Assembly: GCA_963706385.1 (NCBI GenBank)
Contig: OY970153.1
Coordinates: forward strand, 1-64,000
Direction of reading: 5' to 3'
Length of the DNA stretch: 64,000 nucleotides
DNA from: Poindextera sp963706385
Lineage (GTDB): Bacteria > Pseudomonadota > Alphaproteobacteria > Caulobacterales > Caulobacteraceae
The stretch's first letter is position 1. Every line of letters begins with the position of its first letter. Positions 46,315-55,258 of the stretch are shown piece after piece. The translations under genes were made by a program, and so were the position numbers. The notes under the pieces are model-generated. The model saw nothing but the letters and a program-made list of their open reading frames with translations. It was not told where the DNA came from and ran no database searches.

Positions 46315-47487
46315 TCAGCCGCGGAAGATGTCGAACGGGTCGATGCTCAACACCCGCCGCGCGGCGACGAAGCTCGATACGCCCGCGATCACCAGCATCG
46401 TCACGAAGGCCAGCAGCAGGTTCGCGTAGGTGATCACGGCGGCATAGTCCGGCATTCGAAGCCGAGCGCCCTCGATCACCAGGGCGCACAGGCCGACCCC
46501 GCAGCCATAGCCCACGAGGCCGGTGAACCCCGCCTGGAACAGGATCATATAGACCAATTCGCGGCCCTGGGCGCCGATGGCCTTCAGGGCGCCGAACTTG
46601 TCGATGTTCTCCAGAACGAAGGTGTAGAAGGTCTGGCCGGAGATCGACAGGCCGACGATCAAGCTGATCATTGTCATCACCAGCATATTCACGCCGAACC
46701 CGGTCTGGAACGTGTAGAACCTGGATATCCGGTCGTCGAACTGCTTCTTGGTCAGGGCCAGATAGCCCAGCTTCGCCACGGAGGCCTCGATGCGCGGAAT
46801 GTCGGCGGCGGTCTTCGGCTCGACCAGCACATAGGAGGTCGTGAAGCGGGTTTGCGGCAGGTACTGCAGCGCCCGGTCGTAGGTCGTATAGAGCGTCGGC
46901 ACGCCGAACAGGCCACTGGAGGCGACGTGGGCGACGCCAACGATGACCGCCCGGTGGTCGTTCAACTCGAACTCGGTCCCGATCCGGGGGTTGCCCAGCT
47001 TGTTGAACTCGGCGTCGTGCACGACGATGAAGCCGTTTTCGCCGTAGATGTCCTCGATCTTTCCCTTCTCCAGCGCGGGGCGGCCATACAGGCTGGTGTC
47101 GTCCAGGCCCAGCACGTTCACCGACTGAAATGTCCCACCAGCCAGCTTCGCCAAGCCGCCGCTGGAGTACAGCGGCACCGCATAACGCACCCCGTTCATG
47201 CTGCGCACCGCATCGGTCAGATAGTCGGGCAGCGGGATGGTGTTGGCGACGGTGTTCACCGCCGGGTCCATCACCCAGATGGTGGCGCCGACATTGGTGA
47301 CGGTGGACGAGGATCGTTGCAGGACGCCGGCGAACATCGAGGTCATCTGCACGATCAGAAAGACCGCGAAGGTGATGCCGACCACCAGGGAGTAGAATTT
47401 CGCCCGATCGTTGATCAACAGCTTCAGGGCGATGGTGAACAGGCCCGGGTTGAACTCGGCGCGCAGCTTTTCGGTCAGGGCGTTCAT
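46315..47487 (-). CDS. ABC transporter permease, FtsX/DevC-like
   Basis: 390 aa with four membrane segments: one near 30-50 (FYSLVVGITFAVFLIV) and three in the C-terminal half, the FtsX topology. A large periplasmic MacB-like domain lies between. Such permeases couple ATP hydrolysis to a periplasmic membrane-fusion protein and outer-membrane channel. ATG 47487 overlaps the stop of the outer-membrane factor (ATGA). Last gene of the operon. Confidence 0.9.
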   Translation of the reverse strand: MNALTEKLRAEFNPGLFTIALKLLINDRAKFYSLVVGITFAVFLIVQMTSMFAGVLQRSSSTVTNVGATIWVMDPAVNTVANTIPLPDYLTDAVRSMNGVRYAVPLYSSGGLAKLAGGTFQSVNVLGLDDTSLYGRPALEKGKIEDIYGENGFIVVHDAEFNKLGNPRIGTEFELNDHRAVIVGVAHVASSGLFGVPTLYTTYDRALQYLPQTRFTTSYVLVEPKTAADIPRIEASVAKLGYLALTKKQFDDRISRFYTFQTGFGVNMLVMTMISLIVGLSISGQTFYTFVLENIDKFGALKAIGAQGRELVYMILFQAGFTGLVGYGCGVGLCALVIEGARLRMPDYAAVITYANLLLAFVTMLVIAGVSSFVAARRVLSIDPFDIFRG

Positions 47488-48965
47488 TTTGATGACGCGG
47501 TCGCCATGCCGTCCCCTGCGTGATGGCCATTCCACCCGCCGCCGGACGCGAGGTAGAGGCCGACCACGTCCTGCAGCCGTTGCGACTTGGCGGCGATCAG
47601 GCCCAGGCGAACGCGGTCGGCCTGGATCTCGGCGGTCATGGCGTCATAGTCGGCGATCAACCCGGCCTGGCGGTTCGTGTCCGCCAGCTTGCGATTGAGG
47701 CTGGCGGCGTCGAAGGCGCTGCGGTTGGCGGCCGAGATTTCGGCGTCGGCGTCCAGCGCTTTCAACTGATCGGCGACCTGCTCCAGCGCCGCCAGCACGG
47801 TCTGGCGATAGTCGGCCTGCGCCTTGAGATAGGCCGCCTGCGCCGCCCGACGACCGAACCACAGCGCGCCGCCGTGAAAGATCGGGACGTCGACGCTGGG
47901 GCCGATGCTCCAGAACCGGCCGGCCGGACCCGCCAGCCGGGCCAGGGACGTGCTCGCGGCGCCGTAATCGCCGGTGAGGCTGATCGAGGGGAACAGGGCG
48001 GCGGTGGCGACGCCGATCTCGGCGCTGGCCTGGTGCAGCGTGGCCTCGGCCTGGAGGATGTCCGGGCGCTGGCGCACGAGCTGGGACGGCAGGCTGACCG
48101 GCGCGTCCGCGGGAACCGACAGGTCGTTCAGAGCCGGCGGCGGCGGAGCGCTTTCGGCGGGCTCGCGGCCCATGAGGGTGCTCAGCAGGGTGGTCGAGGC
48201 CGACTGCCGCTGGCGTGCGCTGGCCAGGCTCTCCTGATCGGCGGCCAGCTGCTGTTCGGCGTTCAGCACGGCCGACCAGGCGCCGTAGCCGGCATTGTAC
48301 TCGGCGGTCAGGATGTCCCGCTGGGCGCTGTCCAGCCGCACGATGTCCGCCAGCGCGTCGGCCTGATCGGCGTAGCCCGCCTGGGCGATGGCCGCATCGA
48401 CGATGCCGCCGGTGAGCAGCAGCCGGGCGGCCCCGACCGCATTGCGCTGGTAGTCGGCCTGGGCGTTCAGCGCCTCGACGCCGCGCCGTTCGCCGCCGAA
48501 CAGGTCGAGCGCATAGCTGACCGAGCCGGTCAGGGTGTAGAGGCTGAAGGTCGAGCCGGTCCCGCGTTCACCCAGCAGAGCCGGGGTCTGGTGTTCGCGC
48601 GCGGCGTCGAACGAGCCGTTCACCTGAGGGAAGAACACCCCGGCGCCGGCGCGCGCCTGATCCTGGCTCTGGCGCAGCGCCGATCGAGCCGAAGCCAGGG
48701 TGGGGCTGGCCTTCAGCCCGGCCTCGACCAGGTCGTCCAGCGTCGGCGAGCCGAACAGCCGCCACCACGCGGGGTCGGTTGGCCGTCCGAGCTCGATCGT
48801 CTGGGCCGCGCCGTCCGCCTCCAGCCGCGCCGCGCCGGGCTGCGCCGCATACCGGTCAAGCCTTGGCGGCGCGGGCCGGGTGAAGTTCGGGCCCACGGCG
48901 CAGCCGCCGACCAGAAGGCAGCTCAGCGCGAGCGCCGCCGCCTGTCGATCCCGCCTCGCGCCCAT
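47484..48965 (-). CDS. Outer-membrane efflux lipoprotein (NodT/OprM family)
   Basis: 493 aa. Lipobox LLVGGC at about 17-22, CAVGPNFTRP start, and two outer-membrane-efflux repeats, including LGRPTDPAWWRLFGSPTLDDLV and LPSQLVRQRPDILQAEATL. It would form the trimeric outer-membrane duct for the ATPase-permease-fusion complex. An ATG at 48995 overlaps the fusion-protein gene; 48965 gives a normal lipoprotein signal. Confidence 0.92.
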   Translation of the reverse strand: MGARRDRQAAALALSCLLVGGCAVGPNFTRPAPPRLDRYAAQPGAARLEADGAAQTIELGRPTDPAWWRLFGSPTLDDLVEAGLKASPTLASARSALRQSQDQARAGAGVFFPQVNGSFDAAREHQTPALLGERGTGSTFSLYTLTGSVSYALDLFGGERRGVEALNAQADYQRNAVGAARLLLTGGIVDAAIAQAGYADQADALADIVRLDSAQRDILTAEYNAGYGAWSAVLNAEQQLAADQESLASARQRQSASTTLLSTLMGREPAESAPPPPALNDLSVPADAPVSLPSQLVRQRPDILQAEATLHQASAEIGVATAALFPSISLTGDYGAASTSLARLAGPAGRFWSIGPSVDVPIFHGGALWFGRRAAQAAYLKAQADYRQTVLAALEQVADQLKALDADAEISAANRSAFDAASLNRKLADTNRQAGLIADYDAMTAEIQADRVRLGLIAAKSQRLQDVVGLYLASGGGWNGHHAGDGMATASSK

Positions 48966-48972
48966 GCGGGCG

Positions 48973-50118
48973 CTATTGTTCGCTGATGTACACATCGACG
49001 AGCTGGCCCGGATAGAGCTTGACCTTGGGGTCGGTGCGGAAGCGGAAGATCACCGGCAGGACGCGCAGATCGACCCGTTCCTGACGTTCGTTCGAAAGTT
49101 CGATCTTGGGCGTCACATAGGGCTGGATGCGCACGAACTCGAGCGGCACGTAGATGTCGGCGCCGCGGACGATCATCTGCGCCTTGATCGCTCCGCCCTT
49201 GGGCAGGCGGTTCAGCAGGATCTCGTCGACGTAGCAGCGCACCGCCAGCGTGCCCGCGCCCGGCCCCAGCACCGCCGCCGGCAGGTTCGCCTGGGTGTAG
49301 CTGTCGTAGGCGCCCTGCGGCGAGACATAGCCGCCTTTCGCGGCGTTCAGCGCGAGGACCACCCCGTCGGTCGGAGCCTTGACGACATATTTGTCGAGCA
49401 GCGCCTTGCCGGCGTCGTAGGCGTGCGACAGCGCCGCGAGCTGCGCCTGCTGGTTCTGGATGTCGTAGGTCCAGGCCCCCGCGCGCGTGAGCTCCAATTG
49501 GCGCCGAGCGACGGCTTCGGCGGCCTCGCCGGCCTTGGCCGCGTCGATCGCCGAGTCGAGGACCTCGCGGCTGACCGAGCGCGGGTCCAGCGCCGCGGAG
49601 CGCTGCAGCTTGTCGCGTTGATCGACCAATGTCTTCAGGTTGGCCTGCGCCTGGTCGAGCTGGGCGACGGCGACGGCCAGGGTCTCGCGCCGCGGTTCGG
49701 CTTTCAGCTCCGCGAGCGTCGCCTGTGCGGCCTGGGCCTGGAGACGCTCCTGCTCGGTGCTGGCGCGTTGGACGGAATCGTCGATCGCGAACAGCGGCCG
49801 ACCGATGCGCACGCTCTCGCCCTCGCGCACGAAAATGGCCACGACCGGCCCCGAGACCTCGGGGAGAATGTTGATGTTTTCGCCGCTGGTCTGGTCGCTC
49901 TCGATCACGCCGTTGGCGTAGATCGCCCGGGCGTAGGGATTGGCGGCGGGCTGGAAGGCCGGCGGCTGCGGCTTGATCGGCCGGTTGAGCAGGAAGGCGA
50001 CGACGAGGGCCAGCACGACGCCGACGCCCGCCAGGATCATCATGTTGCGGCCCGGCATCGGCGGTTTCTTCGCCGCCGAGGGGGGCGGGGAAGGGGTCTC
50101 GGGGGGAGCGCTAGCCAT
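48973..50118 (-). CDS. HlyD-family membrane fusion protein (DevB-like)
   Basis: 381 aa. Membrane anchor (GVGVVLALVVAFLL, about 30-44), lipoyl half-motifs (VSGPVVAIFVREGESVRIG and VVKAPTDGVVLALNAAKGGYV), a coiled-coil hairpin between (about 115-240, rich in Ala/Gln/Glu/Leu), and a C-terminal beta-barrel with YPGQLVDVYI. Bridges permease and outer-membrane channel. Overlaps the ATPase gene by 8 bp. Confidence 0.92.
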   Translation of the reverse strand: MASAPPETPSPPPSAAKKPPMPGRNMMILAGVGVVLALVVAFLLNRPIKPQPPAFQPAANPYARAIYANGVIESDQTSGENINILPEVSGPVVAIFVREGESVRIGRPLFAIDDSVQRASTEQERLQAQAAQATLAELKAEPRRETLAVAVAQLDQAQANLKTLVDQRDKLQRSAALDPRSVSREVLDSAIDAAKAGEAAEAVARRQLELTRAGAWTYDIQNQQAQLAALSHAYDAGKALLDKYVVKAPTDGVVLALNAAKGGYVSPQGAYDSYTQANLPAAVLGPGAGTLAVRCYVDEILLNRLPKGGAIKAQMIVRGADIYVPLEFVRIQPYVTPKIELSNERQERVDLRVLPVIFRFRTDPKVKLYPGQLVDVYISEQ

Positions 50119-50809
50119 CGGAGTTGTCTTCCCGGCTGGAGAGCTTGCCGTCCTCCATGTGCAGGATGAAGCTGGCGAATTCGTAGATCCGCGCGTCGTG
50201 GGTCACGATGACGATCGCGCGGGTGGGGGTGAGCAGGTTGGCCTTCACGAACGAGACGATGTTTCGGCCGGTGTCGCCGTCGAGCGAGGCGGTCGGCTCG
50301 TCGAAGATCAGGATGTCGGGCTGGCTGACGATGGCGCGGGCGATGGCCACCCTTTGTTGCTCGCCGCCGCTCAGCTTGACCGGCGGCAGGTCGCAGCGGC
50401 TCTTCAGGCCGACGATGTCGAGGTATTGCGTCGCTGTCTCCAGCGCATCGTCCCAGGGCGTTCCGCGCAGCACGAGCGGAATGGCGACGTTCTCGGCGGT
50501 CGTGAGCCTGGGGAACAGGTGGTAGTCCTGGAACACGAAGCCGATGTTGTGCAGGCGGAAATCGGCGTTCTTCGTGGCGTTCAGGCCCCAGATGTCGACG
50601 CCCTTGACCAGCACCCGTCCGTTGGTCGGCCGCAGGATGCCCGAGATCATGCTGAGCAGGGTGGTCTTGCCGCTGCCCGAGGGGCCGACGATGTACAGCA
50701 TCTGACCCAGCCGGACATCCAGGCTGACGTCGTTCACCGCCACGGTGCGGGCTTCGCCCTCGCCGAAGACCTTGGACAGGTGGTCTGCTGAAATCGCGGA
50801 AGCGGGCAT
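50111..50809 (-). CDS. ABC transporter ATP-binding protein, LolD/MacB-like
   Basis: 232 aa. Walker A GPSGSGKTT, Q-loop FVFQDYHLFPR, signature LSGGEQQRVAIARAI, Walker B ILIFDEPTASLD, H-loop VTHDAR. First gene of a four-gene operon (ATPase, fusion protein, outer-membrane factor, permease) resembling DevBCA plus TolC exporters of glycolipids, peptides or drugs. ATG 50809 chosen; the frame is open to 50902 but that extension is unlike the family. Confidence 0.92.
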   Translation of the reverse strand: MPASAISADHLSKVFGEGEARTVAVNDVSLDVRLGQMLYIVGPSGSGKTTLLSMISGILRPTNGRVLVKGVDIWGLNATKNADFRLHNIGFVFQDYHLFPRLTTAENVAIPLVLRGTPWDDALETATQYLDIVGLKSRCDLPPVKLSGGEQQRVAIARAIVSQPDILIFDEPTASLDGDTGRNIVSFVKANLLTPTRAIVIVTHDARIYEFASFILHMEDGKLSSREDNSDG

Positions 50810-50984
50810 CGGGTCCAGGCGCGGGGAAAAACGGCTGATCTCGACTACGCCCGGCGGCCCGGCCGGGCCTTGATCCCGCTCAATCGGCCGGTCCGCGGAC
50901 ATCGTCGCGGCTTTGCGGGCCGCGCGAATGGGCTATTGAAGTCCCCGTGTTGGCGCCGCCGCGCGCGGCGGGATGGAGGAGATC

Positions 50985-51506
50985 ATGGTGCAGAACTGGA
51001 AACAGGTCGGACCTCAGCGCTATCGCGAGACCTTCGGCCGCTATTTCGAGGACTTCCAGATCGGCGACGTCTATGAGCACCGCCCCGGCAAGACCGTGCT
51101 GGAGAGCGATAACCATCTGTTCACGCTGTTGACCCTGAACACCCATCCGCTGCATTTCGACGCGGAATACGGCGCGGCGACCGAGTTCGGCCGCAACCTA
51201 GTGGTCTCGACCTACACGCTCTCGCTGTTGATCGGCATGAGCGTCAGCGACATCTCGCAGAAGACCATCGCCAACCTGGGCATGGACGAGGTCAAGTTCT
51301 CGGCCCCCGTGTTCGCCGGCGACACCCTCTACGGCGAGAGCGAGGTGCTGGAGAAGCGGAGCTCGAAGTCGCGGCCGGGGCAGGGGATTGTCACCGTGCG
51401 CACCAGCGGCAAGAACCAGCGCGGCGAGGTGGTCTGCACGTTCAAGCGCAGCATGTTGATCCCCGAGCGCGGCCATGCGGTCGAGGACAGGCTCGCAACC
51501 TACTGA
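50985..51506 (+). CDS. MaoC family dehydratase (hotdog fold)
   Basis: 173 aa. Hydratase-2 motif in ESDNHLFTLLTLNTHPLHFD, with the catalytic Asp/Asn and His of (R)-specific enoyl-CoA hydratases, followed by TEFGRNLVVSTYTL. GGAGGA 4 bp upstream selects ATG 50985 over the ATG at 50973. Probably hydrates an acyl-CoA double bond in a branched or C4-C5 acid pathway. It stands alone, divergent from the efflux operon. Confidence 0.9.
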   Translation: MVQNWKQVGPQRYRETFGRYFEDFQIGDVYEHRPGKTVLESDNHLFTLLTLNTHPLHFDAEYGAATEFGRNLVVSTYTLSLLIGMSVSDISQKTIANLGMDEVKFSAPVFAGDTLYGESEVLEKRSSKSRPGQGIVTVRTSGKNQRGEVVCTFKRSMLIPERGHAVEDRLATY

Positions 51507-51585
51507 GACGCCCGCCGGACCGGTGGCCATTCCGGCGAAAAATGGTCTAGGCTCACGCGCGATTGGCGATGGAGGAGAGATCAAG

Positions 51586-52257
51586 GTGGCGTTGAAGGTG
51601 ATCGGATCGGGACTGGGGCGGACGGGCACGCTGTCCCTCAAGGGCGCGCTCGAGCAGCTGGGATTTGGACCCTGTCACCACATGATCGAGGTGTTCATGC
51701 ACCCCGAAAGCCTGCCGCTGTGGGTCGCGGCCGGCGAGGGCGCTCCGGACTGGGACGCGATCTTCAAGGACTACGGCGCCATGGTCGATTATCCCGGCTG
51801 CAAATTCTATCGCCAGCTCGCCGACTTCTATCCCGAGGCCAAGGTCCTGCACTCGGTGCGCGACCCCGACGCCTGGTTCGACTCCACCCAGGCGACGATC
51901 TTTTCGCCCAATTCTCCCGCGACGAACGCGCCGCCTCAGCTCCAGGCCTTCTTCGGCATGGTCATGGGCGAGTTCGCCGCCAACATCCACGACCGCGCGT
52001 TCATGACCGACTATTTCCGGCGGCACGACGAGGAAGTCCGCCGGACGATCCCCAAGGACCGGCTGCTGGTCTACGAGGTGTCGCAGGGCTGGGCCCCGCT
52101 GTGCGAATTTCTCGGCGTGGCCGTGCCGGACGCCCCGTTCCCGAGCGTCAATTCGCGCGAGCAGTTCGCCGGCCGGCTGTCACAGGCGCAGGACGGCGAC
52201 GCCGTGGATCCGGCCAAGCTCCGGGAAATCGTCGAGCGCGAAGCCGGCCGGTCCTGA
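51586..52257 (+). CDS. Sulfotransferase family protein
   Basis: 223 aa from GTG 51586, preceded by GGAGGAG at 8 bp. PAPS-binding P-loop-like KVIGSGLGRTGTLSLKGALEQ at the N-terminus, and HSVRDPDAWFDST as the 3'-phosphate-binding strand-helix. This small Sulfotransfer_4-type family is common in Caulobacter relatives; the acceptor is unknown. Confidence 0.85.
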   Translation: MALKVIGSGLGRTGTLSLKGALEQLGFGPCHHMIEVFMHPESLPLWVAAGEGAPDWDAIFKDYGAMVDYPGCKFYRQLADFYPEAKVLHSVRDPDAWFDSTQATIFSPNSPATNAPPQLQAFFGMVMGEFAANIHDRAFMTDYFRRHDEEVRRTIPKDRLLVYEVSQGWAPLCEFLGVAVPDAPFPSVNSREQFAGRLSQAQDGDAVDPAKLREIVEREAGRS

Positions 52258-52284
52258 GACCGCGAGACCCGCCCGCCCTTATGG

Positions 52285-52299
52285 TTAACCGCTGATTAA
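52285..52299. promoter_or_regulatory. CtrA-type box TTAA-N7-TTAA
   Basis: TTAA (52285-52288), seven bases, TTAA (52296-52299), then C: the consensus for the cell-cycle master regulator CtrA. It lies within a larger inverted repeat, TTATGGTTAA/TTAACCATAA (52279-52305), and 25 bp before the transglycosylase ATG, a position that fits either repression or a proximal promoter. Confidence 0.65.
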
Positions 52300-52323
52300 C
52301 CATAAGCGCCGACCTATCGAGGC

Positions 52324-53145
52324 ATGAGCGTCAACTCGATCAGGGGCGTGGTGGAAGCGGCCATCCAGCGGGCGTCCAACGCCACGGGGGTGGATTTCAG
52401 CTTCCTGTTGGGGACCGCCAAGCGCGAGAGCGGCTATAATCCGGGCGCCCATGCGCCGACCTCCTCGGCCGCCGGCCTGTTCCAGTTCGTCGAACAGACC
52501 TGGCTGTCGACCTTGAAGACGCACGGGGCGAAGTATGGCTACGCCCGTTACGCCGACCTGATCCAGAAAGGCGCGGACGGGCGCTATCACGTCGAGGGCG
52601 CCGAGGCGCGGCGCGCGGTGATGGACCTGCGGCTCGATCCGCACGCCGCCTCGCTGATGGCCGGCGAGCTGACCTCGGACCACGCCTCTTACCTGCGCGG
52701 CCGGATGGGACGTGATCCGACCGCCGGCGAACTCTACGCCGCGCACGTTTTGGGGCCCCAGGGCTCGGCCAAGCTGATCGAGGCGGTGCGGACCAGCCCA
52801 CAGGCGTCGGCCGCGGCTCTGTTTCCCGACGCCGCCCAGGCCAACCGTTCGATCTTCTATCGTGATGGGCGCGCCGCGAGCATCGGCGAGGTCTACGCCG
52901 ACCTGACCCGCGCGTCGGGCGGCGCCGTCGCCGCGCCGTCCGCCACGCCCGCGCCGCCAGCCGATTTCGCGCGTTACGCCACCGCCCGGCGGATCGACCG
53001 CCTCGCCCAGGAGCAGGCGTTGATCGACATGGTCCTGCGCGGCCCCGAACAACCCGACCAGACATCGATGGCCGGGCTGTCCGGCTCGCTGTTTTCAGCC
53101 GAGATGCTGCGCGCGCTGACCACGGCCCGCGACGAGGGCGGCTAG
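52324..53145 (+). CDS. Lytic transglycosylase (SLT domain)
   Basis: 273 aa. Catalytic Glu35 in AKRESGYNPGAHAPTSSAAGLFQF, then AELYAAHVLGPQGSAKLI. No obvious signal peptide, which is usual for transglycosylases exported by flagellar or other special routes. Cleaves peptidoglycan glycan strands. With a CtrA-type box just upstream it may be a cell-cycle-timed enzyme for flagellum or pilus assembly, comparable in idea to Caulobacter PleA (inference). Its stop codon is the first base triplet of a palindromic repeat. Confidence 0.88.
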   Translation: MSVNSIRGVVEAAIQRASNATGVDFSFLLGTAKRESGYNPGAHAPTSSAAGLFQFVEQTWLSTLKTHGAKYGYARYADLIQKGADGRYHVEGAEARRAVMDLRLDPHAASLMAGELTSDHASYLRGRMGRDPTAGELYAAHVLGPQGSAKLIEAVRTSPQASAAALFPDAAQANRSIFYRDGRAASIGEVYADLTRASGGAVAAPSATPAPPADFARYATARRIDRLAQEQALIDMVLRGPEQPDQTSMAGLSGSLFSAEMLRALTTARDEGG

Positions 53146-53256
53146 AGCGCGTTCCGCAAAAGTGGACCCGGTTTTGCGATCAGAACGCGCTCAAACTTTT
53201 GAATTTAGAGCACGATTCAACGATCAGGCGATTCCGCCTGATCGCATCGTGCTCTA
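53143..53256. repeat. Two-hairpin palindromic repeat, copy A
   Basis: 114 bp with two hairpins: GAGCGCGTTC with GAACGCGCTC, then TAGAGCACGAT with ATCGTGCTCTA enclosing CGATCAGGCG/CGCCTGATCG. Nearly identical to 63592-63703 (about 7 substitutions and a 2-bp gap). The first TAG is the stop codon of the transglycosylase gene. Confidence 0.88.
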
Positions 53257-53264
53257 ACGAATGG

Positions 53265-55052
53265 CTATCCGCGCAGCCGGGCGTGGGCGGAACGGTCCGC
53301 GCGCAGCGCTCCGGCCAGGGCGCGGGCGACGCTGGCCACGGTGACCGGCTTGCGCAGCACCCGATCGGCGCCTGCCTCGATGCAGGCGGCGGCCTCATCG
53401 GCGTCGCCGCCGATGATGGCGATGATCGGCGCGTGGGCGGTCGGCCCGTCGATTCGACGGATCGCCCGGGCGGTCTGCGGTCCGTCCATCACCGGCAGCC
53501 GCACGTCCAGCAGGATGACGTCGACCTCGCAGATCTGAGCCAGTTCGCAGGCGCGTTGGCCGTCGTGGGCCTGCAGCACATGGTGGCCGAGTTGCTCCAG
53601 CACCGAGCGCAACATGGCCGCGTGCAGAGCGTCGTCTTCCGCGACCAGCACCCGCATCGCCCGGGCCAGGCCCACCGGCGCGGGCGGCGCGACCGGCTCG
53701 GTGGCCTCGGCGCAGCGCGCATGGGCGTCGAACGGCAGCTCCAGGCGGAAGCAACAGCCGATGCCCATTGCACTCTCGGCGCTGATCGCCCCACCCATCA
53801 GGCTGGCGAGCTGGCGCGCCAGCGGCAGGCCGAGCCCGGCGCCCGGCACGCCGGCGGCGGTGCGTTTGATCCGATTGAACGGCTGGAAGGCCGTGTCTAG
53901 CTCCTGCGGCGACAGGCCCGGGCCGGTGTCGACCACCTCGATCCACGCGCGGTCCTCGGCGGAGCGGCCAAGCCGCACCTCGATGCGTCCCCGGACAGTG
54001 TACTTGACCGCGTTGCCCAGGAGATTGACCAGGATTTGGCGAACCCGGGCGGGATCGGCGAGCACCGCGCCCTGGCCGCCGGCGAGTTCGTCGTCGACGT
54101 GGATTGACAGCTCCAACCCCTTGGCGGCGGCCTGCGGGCGGTTCAGCAGGACCAGTTCCTGCGCCAGGCGCGGCAGGTCGAAAGGTTGCGGCTCCAGCGT
54201 CAGGCGTCCGGCCTCGGCGGTTTCGATGTCCAGGGTCGAGTCCAGCACGGTGAGCAGGTCCTCGGCCGCGCCCAGGGCCGCCGCCAGTTGCTCGCGCGAG
54301 GGGGCCGAGCGTCCGCCCGCGCCGGCGGCGGCGGCCAGCACGTGGGCCGCGCCGGTCAGGCCGTTGCGAATCTCGTGCGACAGGGTGGCGAGAAGGTCCG
54401 ACTTGGATTTGGCCAGGGTTTCCGCGCGCAGCAGGGACTGGGCGCGGTCCTCGATCAGCAGCTCGCGCTCGGCGGCCATGGCGAATTGCCGCCGCAGGAG
54501 CCGGTTCATGATCAGCGCGAGGGCCATGAACAGCGCGATGGCCGCCAGCGCGACGCGGCCGGCTGGCCGGGATGCGGGATCGATCCAGAGCAGGATCAGA
54601 GGCGCCGCGGCGGCGACCGGTCCGACGACCAGCAGCGCCGGCAGCAGGGGCGCGGAAAAGAAGATGCAGATCGCCGCCCCGCCGCAAGCCAAAAGCAGGA
54701 TCTCCTCCCGGGCCAGGCCGCCGCCCGCGCCGACCACCGCGATCTGGGCGACCGCCACGGCCCACAAGAGCCCGCAGAGAATCTGGATCCGGGTGCGCAA
54801 TCTGGTGTCGGCCCGCTCGGCGGGCCGGCGCTTCATCCAGTCGATGACGGCGTAGAAGCTGGCCCAGTTGATCGCATGGATCGCCAGGCTGGCCAAAAAC
54901 CAGGTCCGGTCGGCCGCATAGGAGCAGGCCCAGCCGATGATCGGCAAGGCCACGCCGTACAGGACCAGGGCATAGGGAAGCAGCGCCGTCTGGGCGTCGA
55001 GCGACTGCAACGACGCCGGGCGCGCGGCCAGTTCGGACGAGGTCGCGTCCAT
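53265..55052 (-). CDS. Hybrid sensor histidine kinase/response regulator
   Basis: 595 aa. Six or so membrane segments in residues 25-185, then HisKA with His226 in ATLSHEIRNGLTG, HATPase_c with N box VNLLGNAVKY, G1 DTGPGLS and G2 GAGLGLPLA, then a C-terminal receiver with VAEDD, ILLDVRLPVMDG and LRKPVTV. HEIRN replaces the usual HEIRTP. No dedicated regulator is adjacent, so it likely feeds a phosphorelay. TGGAGTG precedes ATG 55052. Confidence 0.92.
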   Translation of the reverse strand: MDATSSELAARPASLQSLDAQTALLPYALVLYGVALPIIGWACSYAADRTWFLASLAIHAINWASFYAVIDWMKRRPAERADTRLRTRIQILCGLLWAVAVAQIAVVGAGGGLAREEILLLACGGAAICIFFSAPLLPALLVVGPVAAAAPLILLWIDPASRPAGRVALAAIALFMALALIMNRLLRRQFAMAAERELLIEDRAQSLLRAETLAKSKSDLLATLSHEIRNGLTGAAHVLAAAAGAGGRSAPSREQLAAALGAAEDLLTVLDSTLDIETAEAGRLTLEPQPFDLPRLAQELVLLNRPQAAAKGLELSIHVDDELAGGQGAVLADPARVRQILVNLLGNAVKYTVRGRIEVRLGRSAEDRAWIEVVDTGPGLSPQELDTAFQPFNRIKRTAAGVPGAGLGLPLARQLASLMGGAISAESAMGIGCCFRLELPFDAHARCAEATEPVAPPAPVGLARAMRVLVAEDDALHAAMLRSVLEQLGHHVLQAHDGQRACELAQICEVDVILLDVRLPVMDGPQTARAIRRIDGPTAHAPIIAIIGGDADEAAACIEAGADRVLRKPVTVASVARALAGALRADRSAHARLRG

Positions 55053-55258
55053 CGGTTCACTCCAGTCCGTCGTACTTGTCGCGCCGCTCAAGCCAAGGCC
55101 CCCCTCATCGCAGAGCATCAGTCTATGCGGTTAGGGTTGCCGGGGGGTGAATCGCGCTAATGACCTGGGCGGCGGGCGGACAAGCAATCATTAAGCTTAA
55201 CCACGCATTGTCGGTCTCCGACGAACCTCCGCCGCCAAGACGTCAAAAGGGGTGTGCC

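Noticed and set aside
55191..55202. CtrA box upstream of the first DUF2336 gene
   Set aside because: TTAAGCTTAACC has a 2-base, not 7-base, spacing between TTAA elements.
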